Positions 18,606-27,593 of a stretch of DNA of 64,000 bases are shown here, one piece after another (the stretch's first letter is position 1; each line of letters starts with the position of its first letter). The DNA lies in the NCBI GenBank assembly GCA_017745175.1, contig JAGHZY010000004.1, positions 62,001-126,000 of the forward strand, in the 5' to 3' direction. A model generated the notes under the pieces. The model saw only the letters and a list, made by a program, of their open reading frames with translations. It was not told the DNA's origin and did no database searches. Source of the DNA: Sphingopyxis sp. Its GTDB lineage: Bacteria; Pseudomonadota; Alphaproteobacteria; Sphingomonadales; Sphingomonadaceae. A program made the translations under genes and the position numbers.

Positions 18606-19907
18606 CTAGAGCCACGGACCGAGCAGCGCGGCGAGGTGCCGCGCATTGACATCGGGATGATGCGCGGCGAGCACGCGCCGCCGGCCTGTCCGGCCCATAG
18701 CCTCGAGCTGGCCGCGCGGCGCATCGAGAACCGCAGCCATCGCCCCGGCCAGCGCGTCGACCGATCCCGAGGGCACCAGCCAGCCTGTATCGGCGTCGAG
18801 CAGTTCGGGGATGCCCGCGACGGCGGTCGAGACCACGGGCCTGCCGAGCGCAAGCGCCTCCATCAGCACGACCGGCAGACCTTCGGCGAAGCTCGGCAGG
18901 ACCATCGCGCGCGAGGCCGCGAGCCGCGCGCGCACATCCTCCGAAGAGCGCCATCCTAGCAGGCGGATCCTGCCGTTCAGGTTCAGGCGGTCGATCTGTT
19001 CCTCCAGCACCGTCCGCCCATCACCGTCGCCGATCACATCGATCACGAAATCATGCGATCCGGCAATGCGCGCGGCCGCGGCGACCAGAAGCGGCAACCC
19101 CTTCTGCGCGCTCAATCTCGCGACGCACGTCAGGGTCCGGCTTTCGAGGCCGGCGGGGTCCGCAACATCCTCGCCAAGGAAATGCGGCGCCACGGCACAG
19201 CGCACGACCTCGATCCGATCCCAGTGCACGGGGTCGGACCAGCGCATGAGCTGGCTCCTGCCAAAGCTCGATACGCCAGCCGCGAAGGCGGCATCCGCAA
19301 TCTTGCCCGGCAGATCGAGCGCGAGCGGCGCATCGAATTCATCGGGTCCGTGCGCCGTAAAGCTGTAGCTGATCGACGACAGCCGCGCGGCCAGCCGGGC
19401 CACGGCGACCGGATTGGTGCCGAAATGAACATGGACATGGCGGATGCCCCGACACTCCATCTGCTCGGCCAGCGCCGCCGCCTCGGCAAAATAGGCGACC
19501 GCGCGTACAAAGCTTTCCGTCTGCCGCAGCGACCGGCCCAACACGGCGCATGTCTTGCCGGGGCGCCTCAGAAAATTGCGAAAAACCGCGCCCGCGAGCG
19601 CCCGCCGGTTTCCGTCGAGCAGCGGCGTTGTCCGCGCTGCCTCGGCCCGGTCTTCGGTATCGCTGAAGTCTTCGGCCGTGCGGCGAATGGTAAAGCGGGA
19701 AACATCGAGCCCCAGCCGCTCCAGCGCCGCAATTTCCGTACGAATGAAGCTGTGGCTGACCTTCGGATAGACGTTCACCAGATAGGCGACCCTGTCCGAT
19801 GCCGGAACGGTCACGTCGTCTTCACGCTGCAAGCCGGGCGCGACGAGGCCGCGACCATCGGCAAGGTCCGCCGCTGTCTGCGCTGTCGCCTGAAATCCCG
19901 TCAGCAT
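18606..19907 (-). CDS. Family 4 glycosyltransferase
   Basis: A 433-residue GT-B enzyme. The N-terminal domain has VAYLVNVYPKVSHSFIRTEI, and HVHVHFGTNPV plus FTAHGPDEF match a recognised subgroup of EPS transferases. The donor domain has CVARLSAQKGLPLLV and the E-x7-E motif (AEGLPVVLMEAL). The ATG at 19907 has GGGGA upstream; an ATG 60 nt earlier lacks one. It converges with the dioxygenase and diverges from the SleB-like gene. Confidence 0.87.
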   Translation of the reverse strand: MLTGFQATAQTAADLADGRGLVAPGLQREDDVTVPASDRVAYLVNVYPKVSHSFIRTEIAALERLGLDVSRFTIRRTAEDFSDTEDRAEAARTTPLLDGNRRALAGAVFRNFLRRPGKTCAVLGRSLRQTESFVRAVAYFAEAAALAEQMECRGIRHVHVHFGTNPVAVARLAARLSSISYSFTAHGPDEFDAPLALDLPGKIADAAFAAGVSSFGRSQLMRWSDPVHWDRIEVVRCAVAPHFLGEDVADPAGLESRTLTCVARLSAQKGLPLLVAAAARIAGSHDFVIDVIGDGDGRTVLEEQIDRLNLNGRIRLLGWRSSEDVRARLAASRAMVLPSFAEGLPVVLMEALALGRPVVSTAVAGIPELLDADTGWLVPSGSVDALAGAMAAVLDAPRGQLEAMGRTGRRRVLAAHHPDVNARHLAALLGPWL

Positions 19908-20173
19908 CTTGTCCCCGCCATGCCCGCCACCGTTATGGAGCAAGGGACATGTCGGCGGCATTCCCACTATATCGAACCAGTTTCGTGCTCCGCTTTCCCC
20001 TTATGAATATTCCTCACCGGAAACTCATGACGCAAATCCCAGCCTAGTTTTTGACGATAGGAATGACGCCGCGTCTGGCGCAGGCTTCGGGCACATCGGA
20101 GCCTTCAATGACCTGTTTTCCTCGCCTTCGGCCGGTGCCGGCCAAGCGTGACCAGCCGGACTGAGCGCGCATC
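19908..20173. promoter_or_regulatory. Divergent intergenic region before the SleB-like gene
   Basis: 266 nt between divergent genes. It contains a perfect inverted repeat GGCCGGTGCCGGCC (20130-20143) 30 nt before the downstream start codon, and an AT-richer patch (CCTTATGAATATTCC, 19994-20008). No convincing -35/-10 pair was identified. Confidence 0.3.
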
Positions 20174-21430
20174 ATGGCAAGCCTTGCGCCTCGCGATCAA
20201 TCGGCTGGCGGCTCGTTCGGCGCCGTCGACGCGTTTTCGCGGCTGCTGTCCGGGTTGTTGACCGTCCGGACGACGGTCGTCGTCCTGCTCGTGTGTCTGG
20301 GCCTCGTTCTTGTATTCGCCGACCGGGGCGAACGGGATATCGCCGCCATTTCCGAACCTCGATCTCCGGGCCAATCGGCGCCCGCACCGGCGATACCGCC
20401 ACTTCCGCCGGGGGCAGAGGCGGCCGCGGCAACCGGACCGGCGGCCGACACTGCCCGGAGCATCAATTCCGGCATCGCCATTGTGGCAGCCGGGCGCGTC
20501 GCGGCCACGCCCTTCCTCTGGGCCGGAAGCCTGATGGACCGGGAGCGGGCGACCGATTGCCTTGCCGCGACGGGCTATTATGAAGCGGGCACGCGAGCCG
20601 CGGACCAACGCGCGGTAATGCAGGTTGTACTCAACCGGGTCCGTCACCGCGCCTTTCCGCACTCGATTTGCGGCGTCGTCTTTCAGGGGTCGGAGCGCGC
20701 GACCGGCTGCCAGTTCACCTTTACATGCGACGGCTCGATGACGCGCCGCCAGCCCTCTCCGGCCGTATGGCGGCAGGCGCGCATGATCGCGGCGGAGATG
20801 CTCACCGGACAGACCGAACCCGCCGTGGGTCAGGCCACCCATTACCACACCGATTGGGTTCACCCCGCGTGGAGCGGGCAGATGAACAAGATCGCCGCGA
20901 TCGATACGCACCTGTTCTTCCGCTGGCGCGGCAATATCGGAGATCCGCAGGCATTCACCACGCGTTATTCGGGCTCGGAGCCGCTGATCGCGAGGATGGC
21001 CGGCCTGTCGATCGCCCATCGCAGGGACGGCCTGCCGCAGGATGCCCTGCCGTCAGCCACGCCTTTCGCGCCGCCGGCCTTCTCCCCCGCGCTGCGACCC
21101 GAAAGTGCCCTCGCGGCCAATCGGGAGATATTGCCCGATCGGGCACGCGCGCCCGATGCCGACGTCTTTCTCGTCGCACTCGACAAATCGGGTCCGGACG
21201 GCTTTGCCCGCCAAGCCGAGCAGGCGTGCGCCGGAAAGGCGACCTGCCGGTTCCTCGGCTGGACCAATCCTGCCCAGAAGGCGAACCAGTTCCCCGTTTC
21301 GGGCCGGGCGATCGACACCATGTCGTTCAGCTTTGTCAGGCAAGGCCCGGGCGACCCCGGCAAGGCGCGCTGGAACTGCGCGGAATTCCCGCGCGGCGAC
21401 CGCGCCCAATGCCTCCGGCGCGGGGGCTGA
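20174..21430 (+). CDS. SleB-type cell-wall hydrolase
   Basis: A 418-residue protein with one N-terminal membrane anchor (residues 33-49), a proline/alanine linker and a Hydrolase_2 (SleB) domain from about residue 128. CLAATGYYEAGTR gives the likely catalytic Glu137, followed by VMQVVLNRVRH and the later QATHYHTDWVHPAW typical of the family. The C-terminal 120 residues are unassigned. It lies directly upstream of the phosphoglycosyl transferase. Inference: it opens peptidoglycan locally so the envelope-spanning export complex can assemble. Confidence 0.8.
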   Translation: MASLAPRDQSAGGSFGAVDAFSRLLSGLLTVRTTVVVLLVCLGLVLVFADRGERDIAAISEPRSPGQSAPAPAIPPLPPGAEAAAATGPAADTARSINSGIAIVAAGRVAATPFLWAGSLMDRERATDCLAATGYYEAGTRAADQRAVMQVVLNRVRHRAFPHSICGVVFQGSERATGCQFTFTCDGSMTRRQPSPAVWRQARMIAAEMLTGQTEPAVGQATHYHTDWVHPAWSGQMNKIAAIDTHLFFRWRGNIGDPQAFTTRYSGSEPLIARMAGLSIAHRRDGLPQDALPSATPFAPPAFSPALRPESALAANREILPDRARAPDADVFLVALDKSGPDGFARQAEQACAGKATCRFLGWTNPAQKANQFPVSGRAIDTMSFSFVRQGPGDPGKARWNCAEFPRGDRAQCLRRGG

Positions 21431-21434
21431 TGCC

Positions 21435-22817
21435 ATGAACAGCTTCGCGCACGATTTTCGCAATTCGGTTGTCGTCCATTTCCGGAGCAGACCCTCCAAG
21501 GAGGTGGTGCGCCTCCGTCTGGTCGTCCTCCTGGTGCTGCTCGACATCCTGTCCATCCAGCTTGTCTTTGTCGCCGTGAACCAGATGTTCGTCGGGTCGA
21601 CCATGCTGCATGGGCTCGGCTTCGCGGTGGGTTCGGTCATCCCGATCTTCCTGATATGCGCCTTCATGGTGCGCGTCTATTCGGGGCCCGGAATCCTCCG
21701 GCCGAGCGCCTCCGTCGGCGGCGTCCTGCTGGCTTTGATGATCAGCGCGACGGTTCTCGGGCTGATGATCTTCTCGCTGGGCGCCAGCCCCCATGTATCC
21801 CGCCCGGGCGTCGCGCTGACCTTCGCGCTTTCGGCCGTGATGATGGCGCTCGTCCACTATTTCCACGCCAGATATGCGAACAGGGTCCTCGACGGCTCGC
21901 TCTATTCGATCATCGAACTCTTCGATGGGCCGCTTCCGCGGACCGAACGCGATCCGGAGGTCGACGCCAATTTCTTCTTCGATCCCGTCAATCCTTCGCC
22001 GACCAGCTTTGACCGGCTGTCGCACGTCATCGGCCGTGTGGACCGCGTGATCGTGCATTGCTCGAACCAGCGCCGCGCGGCATGGGCCGACGTTCTGCAG
22101 GGGATGAACGTCCACGCCGAATTCATGGCGAGAGAGTGGACCGATATCCGTCCCCTCGGCATCGGCGAGCATAATGGCAGCCGGACGGTCGTCGTAGCGC
22201 GGGGGCCGCTCAACCTGCACGACCGTATCATCAAGCGCAGCTTCGACATCGCCTTTTCGGCGGCGGCGCTCATTTTGCTTGCCCCGGTGATGGTCGCGGC
22301 CGCGATCGCCATCAGGCTCGACAGCCCCGGACCGGTCTTTTTCATCCAGCCCCGGATCGGCCGGCAGAACCAGCTCTTCCGTCTCATCAAGTTCCGCAGC
22401 ATGCGGCAGGATTGCTGTGACAGGGCCGGCACCCTGTCGACCAGCCGGCACGATCAGCGGGTGACGCGGATCGGCAATTTCATCCGTCGGACCAGCATCG
22501 ACGAACTGCCCCAGTTCATCAACATCCTGAAAGGCGACATGAGCGTCGTCGGCCCGCGCCCTCATGCGGTCAGCTCGACGGCCGAAGACCGTCTGTTCTG
22601 GGATATCGACAACCGGTACTGGCACCGGCACGCCTGCCGCCCCGGCCTGACCGGCCTCGCCCAGATTCAGGGCCTGCGCGGCGCCACCGCCTGCGTGAAG
22701 GATCTCGTCGATCGCGTCGAGGCGGACCTGCAATATCTGCAGTCCTGGTCCTTCTGGAACGACGTCAGGATCGTGTTCCAGACGTTCAAGGTGATCGTGC
22801 ACACCAATTCGTTCTGA
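21435..22817 (+). CDS. Undecaprenyl-phosphate sugar phosphotransferase (PHPT/WbaP type)
   Basis: A 460-residue enzyme that starts repeat-unit synthesis by moving a sugar-1-phosphate to undecaprenyl phosphate. Several N-terminal membrane helices precede a soluble linker, then the Bac_transf catalytic domain with KRSFDIAFSAAALILLAPVM, DSPGPVFFIQPRIG, FRLIKFRSM, TSIDELPQFINILKGDMSVVGPRPHA and RPGLTGLAQI. The ATG at 21435 is four nt beyond the preceding stop; the open frame upstream only shadows the hydrolase. It is the locus A initiator and is similar in layout to the locus B enzyme at 48608-49996. Confidence 0.9.
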   Translation: MNSFAHDFRNSVVVHFRSRPSKEVVRLRLVVLLVLLDILSIQLVFVAVNQMFVGSTMLHGLGFAVGSVIPIFLICAFMVRVYSGPGILRPSASVGGVLLALMISATVLGLMIFSLGASPHVSRPGVALTFALSAVMMALVHYFHARYANRVLDGSLYSIIELFDGPLPRTERDPEVDANFFFDPVNPSPTSFDRLSHVIGRVDRVIVHCSNQRRAAWADVLQGMNVHAEFMAREWTDIRPLGIGEHNGSRTVVVARGPLNLHDRIIKRSFDIAFSAAALILLAPVMVAAAIAIRLDSPGPVFFIQPRIGRQNQLFRLIKFRSMRQDCCDRAGTLSTSRHDQRVTRIGNFIRRTSIDELPQFINILKGDMSVVGPRPHAVSSTAEDRLFWDIDNRYWHRHACRPGLTGLAQIQGLRGATACVKDLVDRVEADLQYLQSWSFWNDVRIVFQTFKVIVHTNSF

Positions 22818-22856
22818 AACCATCCCGTCCCGAAATTCCCGCCAAACGGATAGTCA

Positions 22857-23420
22857 ATGCAAGTCCACGAACCAATGTCAGGATTGAAAGTGATCACACC
22901 CGATCGCCGGGGCGATCATCGCGGTTTTTTTGCCGAGACATGGAACCGCAGGGATTATTCGGAACTCGGTATCGATATCGATTTTGTCCAGGACAATATG
23001 TCCTGTTCGACACACACCGGAACCGTTCGCGGCCTGCACTACCAGTCCCCGCCGCACGCGCAGGCAAAACTGATCCGCTGCGGCCGCGGGCGGCTGTTCG
23101 ACGTTGCCGTCGATATCCGCGCCGGGTCACCGACCTATGGCAGATGGTTCGGCATCGAGCTCAGCTTTGAAAACGGCCGGCAGCTTCTGATTCCTGCGGG
23201 TTTCCTCCATGGTTTCGTCACGCGCGAGCCCGACACCGAAATAGCCTATAAATGCTCGGACTATTATGCGCCGGCCGCCGAGGGAACGGTGCGCTGGGAC
23301 GATCCCGATATCGGAATCACCTGGCCGCTCGATGGCGAGCCGGTTCTCAGCTTCAAGGATGCCGATGCCCTTTCGCTGTCCGAGCTCGACAGTCCATTTG
23401 TGTGGGACACCGGGCGATGA
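22857..23420 (+). CDS. rfbC: dTDP-4-dehydrorhamnose 3,5-epimerase
   Basis: A 187-residue cupin-fold epimerase. [17 protein letters not shown], the catalytic-His block [40 protein letters not shown] and [13 protein letters not shown] are classical RmlC blocks. It converts dTDP-4-keto-6-deoxyglucose to the L-lyxo form. It is the first of four genes joined by ATGA overlaps that make dTDP-L-rhamnose, a common sphingan sugar. Confidence 0.95.
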   Translation: MQVHEPMSGLKVITPDRRGDHRGFFAETWNRRDYSELGIDIDFVQDNMSCSTHTGTVRGLHYQSPPHAQAKLIRCGRGRLFDVAVDIRAGSPTYGRWFGIELSFENGRQLLIPAGFLHGFVTREPDTEIAYKCSDYYAPAAEGTVRWDDPDIGITWPLDGEPVLSFKDADALSLSELDSPFVWDTGR

Positions 23421-24478
23421 AGATACTCGTCACGGGGGGAGCGGGATTCATCGGTTCGGCCGTCGTCCGGCTGGCGATATTGCGCGGCCATGAGGTGGTG
23501 AACCTCGACGCGCTGACCTATGCGGCCTGCCTCGACAATCTGGCGGCGGTCGCCGGCAGCCCCGCTTACGCGTTCGAACATGCCGATATCCGCGATCGCG
23601 CCGCGATCGGCCGCCTGTTCGCAAGGCATCGCCCCGACGCGGTCATGCATCTGGCGGCGGAATCGCATGTCGACCGTTCGATCGACGGGCCCGACGATTT
23701 CGTCCAGACGAATATCGTCGGCACGTTCAACATGCTCGAGGCGAGCCGGAAATACTGGATCGAGGCCGGCAGGCCAAAAACCTTCCGCTTCCATCATATC
23801 AGCACCGACGAGGTATTCGGCTCGCTGCCCGCCGACCCCGCCGCGCGCTTCTGCGAGGAAACGCCCTATGATCCGCGAAGCCCCTATTCGGCGTCAAAGG
23901 CGAGTTCCGATCATCTTGTGCGGGCGTGGCACGAAACCTACGGCTTGCCCGCCATACTCACCAACTGCTCGAACAATTACGGCCCCTGTCAGTTTCCCGA
24001 AAAACTGATCCCCGTCGTGATCCTCAACGCGATCTCGGGCAATCCGATACCCGTTTACGGCGACGGCTCGAACATCCGCGACTGGCTTTTCGTCGAGGAT
24101 CATGCCGAAGCGCTGCTCCTCGCGGTCGAAAGGGGCAAGATCGGCCGCAGCTACAATATCGGCGGCGACAGCGAGCGCACTAATCTGGAGATCGTCAGGG
24201 CGATTTGCGCGATCCTCGACGATGTGCGTCCGCGGACGGACGGTCGGCCGCATGCCGAACGCATCACTTATGTCACCGACCGCCCTGGCCATGACGCGCG
24301 ATATGCCATCGATGCCTCGCGCGCCGGACGCGAGCTGGGCTGGCGTCCGTCAGTGACGGTGGAAGAAGGGCTCGAAACGACCGTCCGCTGGTATCTCGCG
24401 AACGAAAGCTGGTGGCGCCCGATGCTGCAGCGCCGCGAGGTTGGGCAACGCCTCGGCATCGGCAGAGCGGCGGCATGA
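23417..24478 (+). CDS. rfbB: dTDP-glucose 4,6-dehydratase
   Basis: A 353-residue SDR-family enzyme starting at ATG 23417 inside the rfbC stop. It has the Rossmann [39 protein letters not shown] with the Asp-Glu proton-relay pair, and the YSASK catalytic Tyr/Lys. [14 protein letters not shown] and DWLFVEDH complete the RmlB signature. The reaction is dTDP-glucose to dTDP-4-keto-6-deoxyglucose. Confidence 0.95.
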   Translation: MKILVTGGAGFIGSAVVRLAILRGHEVVNLDALTYAACLDNLAAVAGSPAYAFEHADIRDRAAIGRLFARHRPDAVMHLAAESHVDRSIDGPDDFVQTNIVGTFNMLEASRKYWIEAGRPKTFRFHHISTDEVFGSLPADPAARFCEETPYDPRSPYSASKASSDHLVRAWHETYGLPAILTNCSNNYGPCQFPEKLIPVVILNAISGNPIPVYGDGSNIRDWLFVEDHAEALLLAVERGKIGRSYNIGGDSERTNLEIVRAICAILDDVRPRTDGRPHAERITYVTDRPGHDARYAIDASRAGRELGWRPSVTVEEGLETTVRWYLANESWWRPMLQRREVGQRLGIGRAAA

Positions 24479-25326
24479 CCATCCTTGTTTTCGGAAAGAC
24501 CGGCCAGGTCGCGGCCGAACTGCAAAAGCACCGCGACGTCGTCGCGCTGGCGAGAAGCGACGCCGACCTTGGCGCGCCCGATGCCTGCGCGGCAGCCATT
24601 CGTGCCCTGACGCCCCGCGCAGTGATCAATGCCGCGGCCTATACCGCCGTCGACCGGGCGGAGGACGAGGAAGACATCGCTCATCGCGTCAACGCGGAAG
24701 CGCCTGCGGCCATGGCGCGCGCATGCGCCGACCTCGACATCCCCTTCGTCCATATTTCGACCGACTATGTCTTTGCCGGAACCGGCATGAAGGCATCGGC
24801 GCCCGACGACGTCGCGGCGCCCCGGAACGCCTATGGCCGGACGAAGCTTCTCGGCGAAAATGCCGTACGCGCTGCGGGCGGGCGCCACGCCGTCCTGCGG
24901 ACCTCGTGGGTGTTCTCGGTACATGGCTCGAACTTCGTCAAAACGATCCTGCGCCTGTCGCAGGCGCGCGACGTCCTCCAGGTCGTCGACGACCAGATCG
25001 GCGGACCGACGCCGGCCTCCGCCATCGCCGAAGCCTGCCTTGCCATCGCGGAGCGGCTGGCGGCCGACAGCGCGATGTCCGGCACCTATCACTTCAGCGG
25101 CGCGCCGGATGTGAGCTGGTATGAATTTGCCTCGGAAATCCTTTCGCGGACCGCCGGTGCGGCGGTGCTGCGACCGATACCGACGCACGCCCGGCCGACC
25201 GCCGCAACACGCCCCCAAAATTCGCGCCTCGACTGCACCGGAACCGAGGCCGTCTTCGGTCTCGCACGTCCCGACTGGCGATCCGCGCTGGACGGCGTGG
25301 TGGACGAACTGGAGCGGGTCGGATGA
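24475..25326 (+). CDS. rfbD: dTDP-4-dehydrorhamnose reductase
   Basis: A 283-residue reductase starting at ATG 24475 within the rfbB stop. It has the NADPH-binding [34 protein letters not shown], the YGRTK Tyr/Lys pair and [17 protein letters not shown], all typical of RmlD. It makes dTDP-L-rhamnose. Confidence 0.95.
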   Translation: MTILVFGKTGQVAAELQKHRDVVALARSDADLGAPDACAAAIRALTPRAVINAAAYTAVDRAEDEEDIAHRVNAEAPAAMARACADLDIPFVHISTDYVFAGTGMKASAPDDVAAPRNAYGRTKLLGENAVRAAGGRHAVLRTSWVFSVHGSNFVKTILRLSQARDVLQVVDDQIGGPTPASAIAEACLAIAERLAADSAMSGTYHFSGAPDVSWYEFASEILSRTAGAAVLRPIPTHARPTAATRPQNSRLDCTGTEAVFGLARPDWRSALDGVVDELERVG

Positions 25327-26204
25327 AGGCGCGCAAGGGCATCATCCTCGCCGGCGGTTCGGGCACGCGGCTCTATCCCGTCACGATCAGCGTCTCGAAA
25401 CAGCTGTTACCGGTCTATGACAAGCCGATGATCTATTATCCGCTCACCGGCCTCATGCTGGCCGGAATCCGCGATATTCTCGTCATAACGACCCCGCAGG
25501 ATCAGGCGCAGTTCCAACAGACGCTGGGCGACGGGAGCCAGTGGGGCATCAATCTCGACTACACGGTGCAGCCCAGCCCCGACGGGCTGGCGCAGGCGTT
25601 CATCCTCGCCGAGGAGTTTCTCGACGGCGCGTCATCGGCCATGGTGCTCGGCGACAACATCTTTTTCGGTCACGGCCTGCCCGATCTTTTGCAGGACGCG
25701 AACGCCGCCACGACCGGCGCAACCATCTTCGGATATCATGTCGCCGATCCCGAGCGTTATGGCGTGGTGGATTTCGACGCCGACGGCACCGTTCGGGCAA
25801 TCATCGAAAAACCGGCCGCGCCGCCCTCCAACTATGCCGTTGCCGGCCTCTATTTCGTCGACGGAACCGCGCCCGACCGCGCGCGGCAGGTCAGGCCCTC
25901 CGCCCGGGGCGAGCTGGAGATAACGACCCTGCTCGAAAGCTATCTTGGCGACGGGATATTGTCGGTCAGGAAAATGGGGCGCGGCTATGCCTGGCTCGAT
26001 ACCGGAACCCATGCGTCGTTGCTCGATGCCGGCAACTTCGTGCGTACCCTGACCGAACGGCAAGGTCTGCAGGTCGGATCGCCCGACGAGGTCGCCTTCA
26101 ACATGGGCTGGATCGACCGCGAGAAGCTGTCGATGCGCGCCGGGCACTTCGCCAGGAACGACTATGGCATTTACCTGAAGAATCTGGCCGACGCCGGAGA
26201 CTGA
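25323..26204 (+). CDS. rfbA: Glucose-1-phosphate thymidylyltransferase
   Basis: A 293-residue nucleotidyltransferase starting at ATG 25323 inside the rfbD stop. The signature GIILAGGSGTRLYPVT, SKQLLPVYDKPMIYYPL, MVLGDNIFFGHG and AWLDTGTHASLLDA is that of RmlA. It supplies dTDP-glucose for rfbB. The gene is last in the rfbCBDA operon and converges with the locus B polymerase, 33 nt away. Confidence 0.95.
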   Translation: MKARKGIILAGGSGTRLYPVTISVSKQLLPVYDKPMIYYPLTGLMLAGIRDILVITTPQDQAQFQQTLGDGSQWGINLDYTVQPSPDGLAQAFILAEEFLDGASSAMVLGDNIFFGHGLPDLLQDANAATTGATIFGYHVADPERYGVVDFDADGTVRAIIEKPAAPPSNYAVAGLYFVDGTAPDRARQVRPSARGELEITTLLESYLGDGILSVRKMGRGYAWLDTGTHASLLDAGNFVRTLTERQGLQVGSPDEVAFNMGWIDREKLSMRAGHFARNDYGIYLKNLADAGD

Positions 26205-26237
26205 GCCCGCCTGACCGGCGCCCGGGGGCGATCCGGA

Positions 26238-27581
26238 CTACGCCTGTCGGAGGGAATATGGCGGCGGACGCGGCACCGCTGCGGTCGCGCGCGCGGCGAA
26301 GATGGAACAGCCGCAAAGCAGCCCGTACAGGGCGAGCCCCTCGACCTGCCAGAACGGCATCGTCGCCATATTGAGCAGGAAGAAAGAAAAATGCGCCGCG
26401 AGCAGCGTGAAGCGCCCGGTGCGCGCCGACGCCGCGGCGGACGCCATCGCCGTCCAGAGCAGGATCATCGCCGCCACGCCGAACCAGCCGAGCTCGTAAA
26501 GCGTCGCCACCAGCGTGTTGTGCGGATAGACCTTGAACACTCCCTCCCAGCTCTCCGGCCCCAGCCCGAAGAGATGCTGGAGCGGCGTGCCCTCGGCCCA
26601 CGCATAGATATAGCTGCTCCAGATCAGCGGCCGGCCCGACATCACCTGCCGCTCGAGCAGGTCAAAATCGCGCGGCGGCTTGATCAGCCCGGCGGGATCG
26701 GAGAGAAAGGCCGCGAGATCGGCGAACTTCTCGCTGTAGAACAGCGCCGCGATCGCGATAAGCAGCATCCCCGCCACCGCCGCCGTCGCCGCCATCGGCC
26801 CGCGCTGGTCGTGCCGCACGCTCATCGTCAGGCTGCTCAGGAAAACCGCCAGAGCAAGCGGCGTCAGCGCGAGGATCGTCGTGCGATAGCCAGCCAGCAG
26901 GATGCCGATGAGGATCGCGGTCAGAAACGCGACTCGCACCGCGCGCGGCGCCGAACGCGCGAAGCCGCCGACCAGAAATCCGGTCAGCAGCGCGACCGAA
27001 AAGGCGGCTTCATGGTTATAGCCGCCAATCCAGACCAGCCCGTCGCCGTCCTCTGCCCCTTTCGGCAGGTTCAGCACCAGCGACAGTATCTGAAAGACGA
27101 GCAAGGGCAGGAACGAGACCATCGCCCAGCTCAGGAAGCCTGCGTCGGGATCGCGGCGCAGCGCCTGGAAGACGGCGATGACGATCACCACCATATAGGC
27201 ATATTTTACCGCGACATTGATGCCCCCGGCGACATCGCCGTTGAGGCTCGCGCTGAACAGCGCGAGCACGACGAGCGCATAGACGGGCAGCAGCCATTTG
27301 AGCGCGAGGTTCGCGGGCCGCACCACGAAGAGCAGCCCGAACCCGGTGACCGCGATCGAGAGCAATGCGTTGCCCGACAGGCCGCCCGCGACCGGCTGGA
27401 ACATGTAGAGGTGATAGGCGCCCGCCGTGTAGCGCAGCCACAGCGCCACCACGACGAACGCCCCTGCCATACTGCCCGCCCGCCGCGCAGCAACGACGAG
27501 CGGGACGAGCAGGAGCAGCGTCACCGGCAGCAGCAGGCCGGGCCCGAACGCCGGGCCATAGGGCAGCGCCTGCGCTGTCAT
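26238..27581 (-). CDS. O-antigen polymerase/ligase family protein (Wzy-like, locus B)
   Basis: A 447-residue polytopic membrane protein with about 11-12 helices. The central loop has GYNHEAAFSVAL and the AGYRTTILAL stretch, and the periplasmic loop has GRPLIWSSY, GLGPESW and YPHNTLVATLYELGW, the last being a strong Wzy_C/O-antigen ligase signature. It lies 12 nt downstream of the Wzc-type kinase gene in an operon with galU and is read as the locus B polymerase. Confidence 0.85.
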   Translation of the reverse strand: MTAQALPYGPAFGPGLLLPVTLLLLVPLVVAARRAGSMAGAFVVVALWLRYTAGAYHLYMFQPVAGGLSGNALLSIAVTGFGLLFVVRPANLALKWLLPVYALVVLALFSASLNGDVAGGINVAVKYAYMVVIVIAVFQALRRDPDAGFLSWAMVSFLPLLVFQILSLVLNLPKGAEDGDGLVWIGGYNHEAAFSVALLTGFLVGGFARSAPRAVRVAFLTAILIGILLAGYRTTILALTPLALAVFLSSLTMSVRHDQRGPMAATAAVAGMLLIAIAALFYSEKFADLAAFLSDPAGLIKPPRDFDLLERQVMSGRPLIWSSYIYAWAEGTPLQHLFGLGPESWEGVFKVYPHNTLVATLYELGWFGVAAMILLWTAMASAAASARTGRFTLLAAHFSFFLLNMATMPFWQVEGLALYGLLCGCSIFAARATAAVPRPPPYSLRQA

Positions 27582-27593
27582 CGCGCTGCCCGG

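Noticed and set aside
20130..20143. GGCCGGTGCCGGCC as a terminator
   Set aside because: There is no T-run and it lies just before a start codon. In GC-rich DNA such short repeats arise by chance.
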